In this document: positions 1 to 13,874 of the stretch, piece by piece
Position numbering within the stretch: position 1 is the stretch's first letter
Layout: every line of letters starts with the position of its first letter
Assembly (NCBI GenBank): GCA_037976565.1
Contig: CP137682.1
Span: 22,186,800-22,250,799, forward strand
Direction: 5' to 3'
Length of the DNA: 64,000 nucleotides
Source of the DNA: Mesocentrotus franciscanus
Taxonomy: Eukaryota; Echinodermata; Echinoidea; Camarodonta; Strongylocentrotidae
Made by a program: the position numbers and the translations under genes
The notes under the pieces: generated by a model
Told to the model about the DNA's origin: nothing
Seen by the model: only the letters and a program-made list of their open reading frames with translations
Databases searched by the model: none

Positions 1-2713
1 ATTTAGCAAATCATGTTCTGTTACTTTTTGCTTCTATTTGTTTTCGTGCTTTGTTCTTGATCTTGGACAGACTAAACGTAAGGGGAGGTGGACCTCTTAC
101 GGTGTCATTATATATCCCATTTAACTTCAGTAAATTATATAGACAAATTTAATCAAAATGCACTTGACATATAAAGTCCTACAACTTTTCTTTCCAACTT
201 GCACATAAACTTTCAACTATTTGAACTTTTAAGCTTGCAATTAATCAATTTTCCAGTTTCCAAATTCATATTTATATCTTTCTGACACATATGCATCTTG
301 CTTCTTGACATGATTGTCTATCTTAACTTCTAAAAATTGTAATTGGTTGAGAAAATGCAATGTACATAAGGTTTGCATCCCCACAATTGACAAGCTCATA
401 AGGTTGAGATTTGGTTCAGCACTATATTTAACTTTTAATTCATGCAAGTTCACACTGACAAAACAAACAGTAGTTTAATCATAAGCTTTAAACAATTAAT
501 CTTCATGTTCACTTGTCTAATAATTTGTAAGAGTTTAGTACATGAAACACCCTGTCATCACCATAGCCTGAACACCCCACCCCCCCCAAAAAAAAAGGTT
601 ACACTATATTGCACACCCATGTGGATAAGAACACAACACAGTCACTGCACTTTTTACTACAAACTTCTCATTTCACATGTTCACATGTCTAAAAAAAAAT
701 CAATCTTCTGTAAGAGTTTTGTACATCAAACACCTTGTATCTCATCATCACTGTCAGTGTGAACACCCTAACCCCTAAAAACATCACACAATCGCACTCC
801 TATGTGAATAAGAACACATCCACGTGCACGCCGCTTTAAGGTTTCAGCATTGTCATATCTGCAGCTTATGTACACAATCATGGATGAGAACAAATGTATA
901 CAGCATATTATAGTCGACAAATACAGAACATTACAAATGCAAGAATTTTTTTAAATTAATAATTTGGAAAGCTCAGTGGATGCTGATTTGAAATTTATAT
1001 TTTTGTAATCATTTAATGATATTTCTTGCTAAAAAAAATGATGCTGAATCCATTTGTATGGAGTAAAAACAAAATTGACCAAAGTAGCATTGCTGCTGAC
1101 ACTTGGTGAAAATTATACACACAGATTTAGACATTGGATATCTTTCAAGTTTTATTTCTTTCTGTGTTTTTTTTCAACTGCATGGACATTTTCCCCCTTG
1201 CATTTTGTTTCAAATTTTCTAATGGCAGTGGCTGGCTGAATAAAGAACACTGAATAAAGAACACTGTTCATGCATGAGTTTGTAATTCAATAAAGTTATT
1301 GGTAACCATTTTACATGTAGACATTGTTGATGGGGAGTTTAAAGGATATTTGAAACAATTTTTGATACAAACATAAAATGCCCTTGTGCAAATGACTCTC
1401 CATTGATGATATGCTCCAGTACAATTTTTATATGAATCATATTTTATTGATTGTGATGATTGATGAATGCAAGTAGATTATCTAGTTTTCATCTGCAACA
1501 TGTGCATGTGCATGAGAATGTCAACTTGATATGATTTAATATATAATATACTGTATATGCATGCAAGAGGAATAAATGTATCTTGGTGCTTGAAGTTAGG
1601 TGTTAACTCAGGTGTTAGTGATTAAGTTTAAATAGCACCTTAACCTTAATCTTTAATTATTCATGTCAATTTTCCTTGATTGAGCTTGTAATCAGCCATT
1701 TATTGTCTTTAACTGGTTCGTTTGGTCTCACTTTGATGGAAACAAAGTGAATGAATCTCATCAGGAGACATGTTGCATTTTAAAAGTGTCAGATTATAAG
1801 TCTGTACACGACATCTACATGTATAGTGGTAATGCCTGTTTAAATTAAAATTAATAAATGATTTAACTGTGATAAATATAGATCAGCTTTAATACAAAAG
1901 CTATAAACACTAACACCTGTGTAACACATGATTTGAAGCACAAAATATTGCATGTAATGGTATGTCTGTTCACGATCCAATTGAATTTAAACTAAAATTT
2001 ATGTCGAGATACAGTATGGCTCAGTAGACCATTTTTTTTAGTACATGTACAGGTATGTTTGCAAAATTTTGTATGCAGCTTTGACAAGCTGCCTGCAATA
2101 GACAATAATTTAGATTTGTTAGAGCTTCTCCCGACATGGCAACATGTAGAATATTTAAAAAATAGATAGATGCTAGTCGTAGACCAGCTTGGACTTATGA
2201 CTGAAAGTTAATATTCTAAATAGACAGGCTTGTGGGCACATCCAAACCACCAATGTTCAAAACATGTGGTCATGCAAAATTAAACCTTTTCAAAGAGGTT
2301 GCATGTACTCCATACATCACTTACAGAAAAAAAATGGTCTACACACCGGATACATACTGAAAAGTAGAGATTTAAAGTGGTCATTTGCAATCATTTTCAT
2401 TATGTAATTTACAGTATGCTTATCATTAGAGATAATTTGTTGAAGTCTAAATCATACTGCGCTGCCTAAAACCCCAAATTAAAGAAAATTTGAATGAAAT
2501 ACAGGTCATTGGTCAAAGGTCATCAGTAATTCAGTAAAAAGCCACAACTCGTTTTCGATTGAGCACCTACCTCCATGTACATGCTTGTATAAAAATCACT
2601 CAACCTTCTTTCAAAAGGTTGCATAAATGCAAAGATACGATTATAAACATTCTGTTTTACCAGCAAAGTTGATTGACCTATCAATTTTGAATTGGGTTCA
2701 TTGCACTTTGCAG
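1..2713 (+). other. Probable intron of the kinesin-3 gene
   Basis: No exon could be recognised here. The first coding exon seen starts at 2714 after a CAG acceptor and needs one base from an upstream exon, so this stretch is most simply intron of the kinesin gene whose motor and FHA parts lie outside the window. It is AT-rich and holds an imperfect tandem duplication at about 490-835. Short open frames here have no splice or codon support. Confidence 0.6.
490..835. repeat. Two-copy imperfect tandem duplication
   Basis: Two units of roughly 150-165 bp share the same ordered blocks: a GTTCACxTGTCTAA start, GTAAGAGTTTxGTACAT, AAACACC, a GAACACC block, and a TATGTGxATAAGAACACA end. They differ by scattered substitutions and small indels, so the duplication is not recent. 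Confidence 0.6.
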
Positions 2714-5700
2714 GCACTCAGAGGAGGATGAGGAAGGTGATTGACACATCAGGGACTTACGTCCGGGGAGAGGAGAACCTGAAGGGATGGAGACCTAGGG
2801 CTGACTCCCTCATCTTAGATCATCAGTGGGAGCTGGAGAAACTTAACAGATTAGAAGAGGTAGGGATGAACACTTTGGCTGCTTTTTTCACCTCTCTGCA
2901 TGGTCGCTCGTTTGCCACACGTGCAAATTTGCACAAAGCAATAGGCACCAACTTAGCAAAATGACCCATTTTATTAGCTCTTTCACATCTCTTTTAATAT
3001 CAGTATATATTAATCTTGCACTAGAAACGCTGTAATAAAATTTAAGCATTTGGTGCATCTATCGCATGATAAATACAGTGTGGTACAGGGAGATCATTGA
3101 TGTGGCATATAAAGAGTTAGGGGGTGGGGGCAAACTTGCATATCAGCCCCCCCCCCTCCTCTATAGTCAGGTGTCCCCCAATTGTATTATTGTTCTCTCC
3201 TCTCTCACAGAATCCAGAATGGGCAATATACAGTGTGCACAAGTAATACACTTATATATATGTACATGTAGGCTTATTTCATTCCATGGTAAAGGTTTAA
3301 TTTGTATGTGTACCTCATTGGTAACTTGAGACCAATTTGCTTTAATTCAGTATATTCTCTTTGCAAAATTTGAAGTACCTTTTTTTCTGCTTTTGTATTT
3401 GTTTCCAGGTTGAGAAAGCGCGCCATTCGCTACTCCTCCACGATAAGATCGCCCAGGAGCAGTACAACACCCGCAGCCTCTCCATGGAATCCTCTGTCAC
3501 CGGGGACAACGTAGCAGCCTCCAACATGACGCAGTCCGATACCCTCTCATCCATGGACAGCGCTGTCTCTGCAGACGAGGCAGCAGGAGGTGCGGCCAGC
3601 AATGAACCCTTGAGGGGACAGGAGCTGATCGCCAAGTGCCTCAGGCTACTGACGCAGAGCCAGCTACCCTTACGTAGCCCACCGGCCGTGAAGGTAAGAT
3701 TGGCTATGGTCCAATGTGTAACTTGTTTCGAAGGGGACGTGTATGATGCATATACACTGTACACGGAAGTCGGCAGTCCTCTCTTTGTTCCATTAGTTGA
3801 CCAACGACGGTAAAGAGTTCAGAAGTTTTTACTACTTTGTAGATGATAACCGTAGTTGAATTACGTGGTGTCATTAATAATAGTAATAATAATAATTGGA
3901 TTTACATAGCGCCTTTTCCAGGGATACAAGGCACTGTCCCTTAGTTTATCCACAAATCGTTCTCATTATTTTCATCCCTCTTTCTTTCTTTCACTTTCAC
4001 TATCCCCATCCAGCAATCAGCCGACATCCCACCAGTCACCCTCCAGGTGACAGGGGCCGACTCCCCGCCCCAGATCGAGACCCCCACCCCTCGCAGCCCC
4101 TCCAAGTGCAACGTCAACGAGCAGAGCAAGTCTCTAGCCTCGTCCCTCCCAGACCTCCGCTGTCTCTCCCCTACCAGCAGCCGCAAGATACCCATCCCCA
4201 CCGAGCTGCCAGGCATCCAGAGCTCAGCCGATGACTGCACCTCGCCCGTGGGGGCGGGATGCATGGATGGCTTTGGGAAGAAATCGAGGGGTGGACTCCG
4301 CCCTCTTTATGTTCCTGAGGTGGAGGAGATCAGAGTAAGGTAAGGATGATTTCTCAGCGTTTAAAATCGAATGCATTGACTCCTGAATTCTCTCAATCCC
4401 ATTGACTCAATAAGGATCCAACCGTTCCCAGAGGCAATGAGTTAACACATTGATGACCAAGCCTAACAACATACAGTCTAAACTCATTTAGATTGCATGT
4501 TACATGAAAGAAAAACAGAACCCAATGATTGATATTATTAATTTGACTAATTTAGACTAGGAATAAGACTGTTATATGTGTATGTACAGTTGTCTCTGCA
4601 TAATTCAGATCTGTTGGGACTGCAAAAAAAAGTTGACTAATGCAATTGAAGGAAGTGTAACTTAGGAAGTGTAAATAACACATGTTTTACATAGTTTGGT
4701 AAAAAAAAATTGATTTTACTTGTTCAACTTTGAGTTATGAAGAGTTAACTGTACATGAAAGAAACCACTTGGAAATATAGAACTCTATTATGTAACTGTC
4801 AGTATAGATGACAAGGACAGAGCTTAGATTTAATTTATCTGATTTTTAAAATTTTTTTACTTGAATTAGAATGATAGCAAATACTCTTTAAAGTCAATCG
4901 CATTATTCTGAGTAATATAGCAAGTCAGTTCTTTGTTGCTTCACACAAACACTCTGCCATTTTCATAAGAGAAAAAAGAAATTGTTTGAAACAATATTAT
5001 GATGTACAATATCTATGTATCTCACCTAGATTGAACAATAGAAATTATAGTCTCTGCATGAAAATGTATCTTTTGCCTTGCTTTTGTTCTGTTCTCGTTG
5101 TCAATTTTATTTATTTACCTAGAATTGCTTTCATTTATTTACATGTACAGTAGTTCTTGTTTAATTTCTCTCTGTCTTTTGATTTTAACTTTCAAAATTT
5201 GATTAATTTTTCCTTCTCTGTTCTTCTTGTTATTAGCGCTGGCTTAAGGTACAGTGTAGCCATGATATGAAAGTGATTTTGTTGTAGTTCTTGAGTTATT
5301 TTGGTTTCTTTGAATGATTTGTTTGATTTTATTCATGATCATACGTAGAAAACTCTAATAAGGTTAAAAAGTGACATATAACAGCGAGATTTAAAGCATG
5401 TACTAGATGGCAGCTAATGATAATAACACCATTCGTTAATTTGCACATAATCACCGCAACATAGAGTAATCATTCTGCCTATATATTGAAAAGAGAATGT
5501 TTTCCAAAGTTATTTTAACCTTTTGTTTGGCTTTGTTTTATATTTAAACATCGCAATGCAAATATATAAACAAATTTACTATGGTTAGCATAATAAACAG
5601 TTAGCCACACAGTGCCTCTTAAAAATTATAAATTTACCGCTTTTGTGAAGATATTGATTTGTATTGATAATCGTGCTAATTTAAATAAAAAATAGTGACT

Positions 5701-7889
5701 CAGGGTGTCTTGCCAATTTCGAATTTGATTGCTTACTGTTTTTAAATTTCTAACATTTATATGACATCATCTCATGCAGCAAAGATTAGTGAACCTGTTC
5801 AGAAACTTTAGCTCATTCTCCCCATGTACATTTCATATGGTTTGATCTTTGGCACCACAAAATTCTACATATAAAGCTAAACTTCAAAATGTAGAACTTT
5901 GCCCCTGCTGCCTGCTAGGTCATGTTACTTACTTGCTGTGCTGTGGGATTTAATTGTATAGATATCTAGTCTTACTCTTAACATTTATCATTCCTTGTGT
6001 GTGATATGGTTTGTTTTCAATTTGAGTGCACACTTTGTAACAGATGAGATGTTCAACTTACAGATGGTCATCTTTGTTATTGTTGTAAATAAATGTAGTT
6101 ATTTTAACATCTACAAGTACATGTACATATTTCATGTCACTCTACACTTATGGCCAATATAAGAACTGTACATGTATATGTCCATGCAGGGTATTTTGGA
6201 AAAGTATTGTTGTTTTAGGGATTTGTATGGAAAATGGGGGATTAATATTCTTTTCTTATCAAATGAAATAGAAACAGCAATAAAATAACTACATGTAGCT
6301 CCCAATTTAGTTTGTATCATGCCGACAGCGTAGTTGATTAATACATATAATGAATTTGCTTTATTGGAACTAATGAATAATGCTTGTTTAATCCTTTTTT
6401 GATCAACAAGTTTTAGTGTCACTTATGCATGAAAGCCATCATTCAATTATGTTATGTGTCAACAAATGTACTAATATTAACATTGCCATGAATTATGTCA
6501 TAGTGTGATGTGTTTCTAAGATATGTATATGATACAATGTATGATACATGACACACATGTCCCATTGACTATGAGGTTCCACACATTTTGGGTGGAGCTT
6601 TAAAAAAAGTGCATGTGAATGAATTTGACTGAATGAGAAGTGACGTGACGTTGAAGAATAGTCTACGACAGGTAGCTAGTCGTCATAGTCTAAAGGGGGC
6701 ACTGTTTTTAAAGCATTGTTTTGATGTAGTGTGTTAGCACAGACCGTATTTTACCACTTGAACAAACTTTCGGTGACCAGCTCTAAGCTGAAATCAGAAT
6801 GACAATGCAGCTACAGAAAAGGTCCAATGGAAGTGTAGTCTACAATCCATAAAGTTTACACTCTGCATTAAGATTTGGCAAGGTACAGTTTAGGATAGTT
6901 ATATTGTTTGCCTTGCATGATACTGATCATGAGTTTACCTGCAATGTTTCTTTAGAACCTCTTTGTCCAGACTTCTTTCATACAAGTTCTAATTTAAATT
7001 ATGATTAGCCTTTTATCAAAAATTGTGCAAAAATTGTTAAAATCAAATTGTAATATAATCATTTTCTGTTTGTTGCAAAATTACAGAATCTAATCATAAT
7101 TATCATTATCATTTCTTTCGCAGTCCGGTCGTGTCTCGGCGCGGCTACCTCAATTTCCTGGAGGAGAAGACCGCCGGCTGGGTGACGCGCTACGTGGTGG
7201 TGCGCCGTCCGTATGTCTACATCTACAACAATGAGAAGGATCCGGTGGAGCGGGGCCTGATCAACCTTGCCACGGCGAGGGTAGAATACAGCGAGGATCA
7301 GCAGGCTATGCTTAGGGCAAGACATCTCAGCATTGTCGTTAGTCTTCATGTCCCTATTGTTCTTATCCTAATCACCCGTAGTCTACTAATCTCTGCGAAG
7401 AACAACCAATCACCAAAGAGATTTTAATTACTTTGTAATGTTGCAAGAGACAAAATAACCCCCTGGAAAACGAAATAAGACATTCAAACAGTAAATTATT
7501 TCATATCAATGCAGGCACAGATGCTAATTCGGGCTTAATTTCTGTGTGCATGGGTTGGCATGAGGATGTGTTGACAAGTCAAGTTCAGCCTCGACCCAGT
7601 CTCCTTGGACCGAGTCAAGTTTTCTACAGTGTAAATCCATGGAAGGTTTGACATTTTTCATCGGCCTTGTGACTTGGAACTGCAAGCCTCTACTAACATC
7701 ACTGCAACCCATAGTCGCCCCTTTCTGAATAGAAAGTGTATTTTAAACTTGCAAATGTCTTACATTGTGACAGGAGTATTACTTGAAGCTCATGTTTTGA
7801 ATATACAGCTATAATATACATTATTAAACCCACTAAAAAAATACTTGTTGGTGATTGGTTGTCTTTGATTATTTATTTTATTATTATTA

Positions 7890-7930
<41 letters not shown>

Positions 7931-10552
7931 GATTTTGAAAGCATACTGAGGCATATAATGTCCATGCTTTTCTTTCAGGATTTCTACATGGATTTATTTT
8001 TAATCCTTGTCTAGGATGCTAAGTCAGAATTTTCTCTGAGCACACACCCAAAAAAAAGAATATACAAACAAAATAAAACAAAACATGTTCAAATCAAATT
8101 GAAATTCAAAATCAATGTATATGTATGTCATTTGGGCTACTTACATGTAGTTCACATACCTCTTGATTATTGGAAGTTTCAAAGTGCATTAAAAATCTAG
8201 AAAACAAAGGAGAAGGTATTTGATGTAGGAGTTATCTTATGATTTATCCAACCTTGATACTAAGTTTTTTTCTTAAGAGTAAGAAGAGCTTGCTTCAAAG
8301 TTTTTTGTGCTAATTCTAATGATATAAATTCTGCAAGAGGTCAGTTTGAAAACTCTTTCATCGTAATGAAAATATAAATGTCTTCATGAAAGCTAATTGC
8401 ATGTTGTTTCTTTGTTATTGAAGTATTTTGTGATATAAATCCCCTGTGATCCCATACCCAATTTCTACATGTATGTGTGTTAAATGTTAAGTACCTAAAT
8501 TGCATGAAATATATTGCCTGTTTCATTGTCTGTTGTTGCAAGCGATGTGTTCAGAGATTGAAATAAATCCAGAACTACATTTTTCAAAAGCTCAGTATGA
8601 AACCAATAAACCATTTGTAAGAAAAAGCAGAATAGAATCCCAAATACTGTTGATTCATCAATCAATTTATTTGTTAATGAGTGCTTTGTCTTTATTTTGC
8701 TATAAAGGCAACATTAAAATATTTTTTAAAATGAAATATACCAAAATTGAAACTCCAAAAGATGTAATGTAATCTTAAATTATGTTAAGAGGATGTGCTG
8801 GTATCTATTGCATGCATGCTTTCATTTATTTTCATTGATCATTCTCTTGCAATATGCTTTTGACAGCTTCCTACTTCACATCATGAAAGATTAAGCACAA
8901 GTTTGAAGAATTCTATAATCAACCATTTCTTACATTTGACACATGCATGAGCATTGACACTCGTTTTCACGCTATTAAACTGGCCATAAAAATAGGCATT
9001 TTAATGAGAATGTTGTGCTTTACTTTGGTCTTATGAACAATTAGAAGTCTAAACATCTAGGGCGTTAAAAGTAAATTGTTTGATACTTTATTAAGGAAGA
9101 AAAATCTGTATCCATCATGCACATCAAGATCAAGAATGTGCTAGTGCTCGCCTTTTTGTCCAAGCTTGCTTTGAGCTACATTTTTGTTCCCATCATGCAT
9201 CATTCTCTTCATTGCTCTTCAGTGAAAAAAATATCAAGCAAACAAATTACAGCTCAAGTTCAAGTTCATATACATATGTGCTTATAATTATGTTAATTTG
9301 TTCAGTGACTGTCTCCAAGTATTTCTGTGCCAATCATGTCCCCTAATCACATGGAGTAAAATTGCAAGATGTTATTCTTTGGTTAAGTTTAGTCTGCAAT
9401 GATGGTATTTAACTTTTAATAAGCCGATTTGAAGCTGTTTGGATTGAAATGATCAATGCTATTCTACATGACCTCAAGAGATACAGAAGTTGACAAGCAA
9501 GATGGTCAATATTTTTTGTGATTCCTTGAATGACACTGCATTGGCTCTAAAGCTGGTTGCTTAAAACCCCTGCCACCATCAGTTAACATACCAAGGGGGA
9601 TTAGGCAGATACATATGTGTGTACCCTCCTACCCGATCCCTACTACCAAGAAATAACCTTGTTTATCTGGTTGTGTTCATGTCTAGATTTTTAAACAAAA
9701 TTATTGAGATTTTGTACCCTCTTTGAATGACAAAACTTTCAGGATTATCTGGATTAGTTTCATCAGGTGATGCACTTGTTCCGCCCTCTATTCTTGTATA
9801 GGTCCCATAGTTACGGGTCATAATGGGTACATATTGCTTGGAGATGGAGTCATGGACAACATATACGTTTGGTCTACTGTGGTCATTTTATCAACCTCCT
9901 CCCTATCTTCTCTTTACCCAACAGACACCAAACACATTCTCGGTTTGCACCAAGTACCGAGGTTTCCTGCTTCAGACGCTTGGAGACAAGGATGTCTTTG
10001 ACTGGCTCTATGCCTTCAACCCTCTACTTGCTGGCTCCATCAGGTAATTATTATCTAAATGGACAATATTGATATGTTAATAATTCCCTCTCTCTGTGGC
10101 TCTTTTTTTTCTTATCATCTTTCTACCTGTTTTTTTTTATCTTACAGTCTATTAAAGCTGTATCTATCTCTATCTATCCATCTCTTTATCATTTTCTCTC
10201 TGTTTTTAGTTCTCTATTTCTCCTTATACATATACAGTGACTTGTATTTTATTGCAATTATGTGTATTTCCTCATATGAATTCACTCCTATCCCTGTACC
10301 TTTGTCATTTTTTTCTCAAGCATTCTCTTACTTCTTCCAACATCTCATTGCTAATCACATTCTCTCTCTCAATCTTTGTTTATCTTCTCCATTTGTCTAA
10401 TATCACATCATTTATTTATGGGGAGTATGATGGGTATACTACTATTGATGATTGTAATCTGTTATATTACTGTAGTCTTTTGTTTCATTTTCATTCTCAG
10501 ATCAAAGCTGGCTAGGCGATCAGGAGTGGGTGCTACACAGCTACCAGTTTAA
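2714..10552 (+). CDS. KIF1A: Kinesin-3 family motor (KIF1A/KIF1B/unc-104 type), C-terminal part with PH domain
   Basis: Kinesin-3 motors carry synaptic-vesicle precursors and other cargo along microtubules; the C-terminal PH domain binds phosphoinositides on cargo membrane. Coding exons seen: 2714-2859, 3409-3693, 4014-4339, optional 5237-5248, 7124-7316, 9925-10043 and 10501-10552. All join in frame (372 residues plus stop TAA, without the microexon). The first exon reads [19 protein letters not shown], typical of the region before the tail in KIF1 proteins. Exon 2 ([14 protein letters not shown]) resembles the EEKTRHYLLL block. Exons from 7124 encode the PH domain ([36 protein letters not shown], then [14 protein letters not shown] and [15 protein letters not shown]). 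The 17-codon last exon (SKLARRSG to stop) was placed from the phase-2 junction. Serine/proline-rich linkers lie between. The motor, FHA and coiled-coil parts lie upstream of the window. Invertebrates usually have one unc-104-like gene, so choosing KIF1A over KIF1B is arbitrary. Confidence 0.93.
5237..5248 (+). CDS. KIF1A: Candidate 12-nt alternative microexon of the kinesin gene
   Basis: Within the 2.8-kb intron before the PH domain a strong pyrimidine tract (about 5207-5234) ends in TTATTAG. It is followed by 12 bases (CGCTGGCTTAAG) and a good donor (gtacag). The flanking junction is phase 2 (AG at 4338-4339, T at 7124). Inclusion is frame-neutral and inserts Ser-Ala-Gly-Leu just before the PH domain; skipping gives Ser alone. 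Inferred from splice signals and phase only. Confidence 0.55.
7317..9924 (+). other. GC-AG intron splitting the PH domain
   Basis: The exon ends CTT AGG at 7316 and the intron begins gcaaga; the acceptor is CAG at 9922-9924. Phase 0 is kept and joins QQAML-R to TPNTF, exactly where KIF1 proteins are continuous. No GT donor gives this join, so this is a GC donor. The intron also carries a (TTA)n array at about 7872-7931. Confidence 0.8.
7872..7931. repeat. (TTA)n microsatellite
   Basis: About 60 bp of nearly pure TTA repeat with one TTG interruption, inside the GC-AG intron of the kinesin gene. Confidence 0.9.
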
Positions 10553-13500
10553 GGACACCGACCATTGTCCTTCCAACCAAATAGTTGGTCATCTTAATCA
10601 CGGTCATCATCGTCATCATCGTCATCATCATCATCATCAAAGAGAATAGTGTAGGATAATGTACATGTACATGTGTACCTGTTCAACTCTTTATTCACTA
10701 GAATGCCATTAGTCTTTGGCTTATCTGATACATACATATAAGTATACACTGCAAGTGTGACAAATGTTGACTGTGGCAGTCCACTGTTTGTTTCATTCGT
10801 CGACCAAAGCCTCTAAAGAGTTAACAGCCCCATTTCATGAAACTAGTCATAGGCTACTGAAATCAGCGCATTTGAGTCGCTGTCAGCAAATTTAAAATCA
10901 AGTTGAGCAATTATTATTTATAACAAGGTTTCATGGCCCAAGGTGAGACAGCCTTGAGATTGTTTACCAAGAAAACAGAGGCACCGGAGGAACATGTAAA
11001 TTCTGACTGCCCTCTCTGTTTAGCTGCCATACATTTTGTTGGGAGATGCTTTTAAAAGCCATCTTGAGAAATGAAGGTGCTTATATGATTTTTTTCTAAT
11101 TGATGATGGTCAGTTTTCGTGTAATCTGATGAGTGAAACAAGGGTCTAAATCATGGTCAGTATGTATGTAATGGAGGTCTACATGTGGTATATTTAAAAA
11201 GTAGGTTATTGGTGTGGTGTTAGGACCCAGGTTGATAATGGATCGTGTAGTCATTCAGGGGCTCTTTGGTAAACACATCATAAAATGCGATAATTGGTAC
11301 AAAGATATTTCTTTTCTAAACCTATGGCTACTTAAAACTCCAATGTCATTCAGTCTGTTGAAGGATAACTTAGAATTTAAGTGGTCTTATTGATTAACAA
11401 TATGCCAATATTTCAGAAAAACAAAATTCTATCTGTTAGTTCGGTTAATGTAGTAGCCCACCCATCAAAGTTTGATGCTCTTTCTAACAAAAGACCACCT
11501 CTGGCCGGTAATCTATCATCTCTCATCTTGCTGAGATATACAGCTAGTCAGGCAGGCATTCACAAGAAATTGAAAGTTGGACTCATTAAGATGGCTGCTC
11601 AAGTTGGACTGTCCTAGATGGAGAAAAGATGAACGTAGTGTAGCAAGATGCATTCCTTTGTTAAAAAGCAATGGTTGTACATGTAGGTTGCACCTACGTA
11701 TTACTAACTAGCTACAGTACTTTCCTAGGAATTCGTGCAGTGAAACCAGTATACAAAGACTGCTCAAGGGAGACAAGAAAGCGGTCGTCATGAGCAGATG
11801 GTCTTTATGAGTAGGTGGTCTTTATGTACAGGTACCTTTCAATTTCAATTTCAATTTATTTATGTTTCCAACAAAACATAACAAAGCAATTATAAACATT
11901 TACAACAATTTAGGAATACATATTGGAAACAGAGGGGTCCACTAAAAAGCAATGCTTGTACAAGTGTGGACACCTCAAATGATACTTAGGAATAATGAGT
12001 AATTAAATGAACAAGTTCATAACTACAAAAGGAACTATGCCAACAGAGATGAGAATGGGACAAGACAGTACTTTACATAACAAAGATAGGAGAACACGGT
12101 TACAATACAAAGAGTAGACAATGCCCAAAAAAGAGGTGAGAGATCGGGGTACAGAAAATAATACAAAATGATGAGCTGCATGTGGGGTCGAGAAGAAGAT
12201 GAGGAAAGAGAAATGCGCATTAGAAAGGAGATAAGCATGAGAAGGCACAATATAATATATCAAATTACATTTTTCAAAACATGTTTCAATGGGGAAACAC
12301 ATTCCAAGGGAAACAAAAAGATGTGATATTTATAAAGAGGTGGTCTTTCTATACAGGTGGTCGCTATTAAAGCAGATTTGACTGTATTATTAAATATAGT
12401 GTAGAAATACTAGTTAAAGCCCTTCCTTGAAGGTACTCATTTTGTGTTAGTGCTAGTGGTAGTACGAATCTCATGAACGTTTCAAGTGCTAATTGACAGT
12501 TAAAATCAGCACCTTCCTATAAACACCACATTAGAAACCCTTTGGTGTATTTTCCACCACAGTGACCGTTCCCAGCAATGCCCAAATTGGGTCTGTACAT
12601 ATACAAGTAGTGGGAACTGCAATATAGCCAGGTGTCACAGAAAGAGCTTATCAAAACATTGTAAAAAAAAGTGATATGTAAATGTCAAAGAAACTACAAA
12701 AGAAATGAATGCCATAAACCAGCTATTTTGCCATGTAAATAGACAAAAGCATTTAACCTATTGTATGCTATGTGTGCTGCCGATGGAAGCTCAAGATCAT
12801 GTGTGTGCTTAGTGCTGTACGTGTATATCAAAATTCGGCCATGGTTGTTAGACAACTAGTGTATATATTCTAGGGCACAAAGACCGAAACAAGCTCAAAT
12901 TATCTGATAAATTCATATTTGTTCACACACGGTACTACTTTTCAACTCATCTTTTCCCACCAACATGAAATCTGTAGATGTGCTATACACAGTTTTTATG
13001 CAAAATTTCATTTAATATGTATGCATTTTTATTCCAGCATTGACATTTTTTTCTTAAACATATCTCCAGTACACATATTTTTGTTTGGGTTTACTTCTGA
13101 ATGCCAGAAGATGTCAAAGCTTTGTAGAGAATGAAAACACAGACTCACAATAAAATATCGACTACAACAAATTGTAAAGCATATAAAAATGTTTGCCCCC
13201 GTTTTTTTGTACAGTTGGGCTTGTTTTGAATTACGATATCAGAACAGTTTGGCCAGATAAGTTAATCTCTATGCAACTTTTTAATGGAATATTCAATGTC
13301 CATGATTATAGCATTATTTTCAGAATAGCAGAATATCATATTGGAAAAGCTAAATATCAGTGGTGATGCAATTATAATGGGAAGGGGGAGGATGAAATGA
13401 CTGTCACATCAGTGACATTATTTTCGTAAAACGAACAGGATGGATTACACCAAACTTGTGCAGTTGGGTTGTGCAAAACTATTTGATCTACTACAATATT

Positions 13501-13874
13501 AGTGTATCTTTGCTCATACTTTGCAGATTTCACCCATTACCCTTCTGTTCTGCTTGTGCATGCCCAGTTTGCAAAGGACCGTTTCATTCTGAGTTGTATT
13601 TTCTGAGAAGAAAGCATGACTCAGGGTAGCAAATACTGCTTTTGGCTTGCCATGAAGCCCATTATTCCATAGGTATAGTGAAAGTCCCAACGCTGTGCAA
13701 TAACTGATGTCAGGACTAGGGTTCATTTCTTCTTCTTTTCAGTGTAATGTTTGCTACATGCTTGATGCATTAGCAAAAGGAAATGTTCAATTGGGATATA
13801 ATGGCTTTTAAGTGGTACATTGTGGGATAATAGAAATGAGATTTCAATCATAATTCTGAAGTCCTTTGTCTTAA
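10553..13874 (+). other. Kinesin 3' untranslated region and downstream non-coding DNA
   Basis: No coding exon is supported here. The 3' UTR of the kinesin transcript must begin at 10553; its end is unclear because several AATAAA-type signals occur further on. A CAT-rich microsatellite lies about 50 bases after the stop. About 11840-12310 begins with TCAATTTCAATTTATTTA followed by an A-rich acataacaa stretch, and looks like a dispersed repeat remnant. Confidence 0.5.
10602..10639. repeat. (CAT)n microsatellite in kinesin 3' UTR
   Basis: Short CATCATCGT/CAT repeat about 50 bases past the stop codon of the kinesin gene, hence probably transcribed. Confidence 0.85.

Noticed and set aside
442..762. 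106-codon open frame on the + strand
   Set aside because: It crosses a diverged tandem duplication and homopolymers in the kinesin intron; no domain or splice support.
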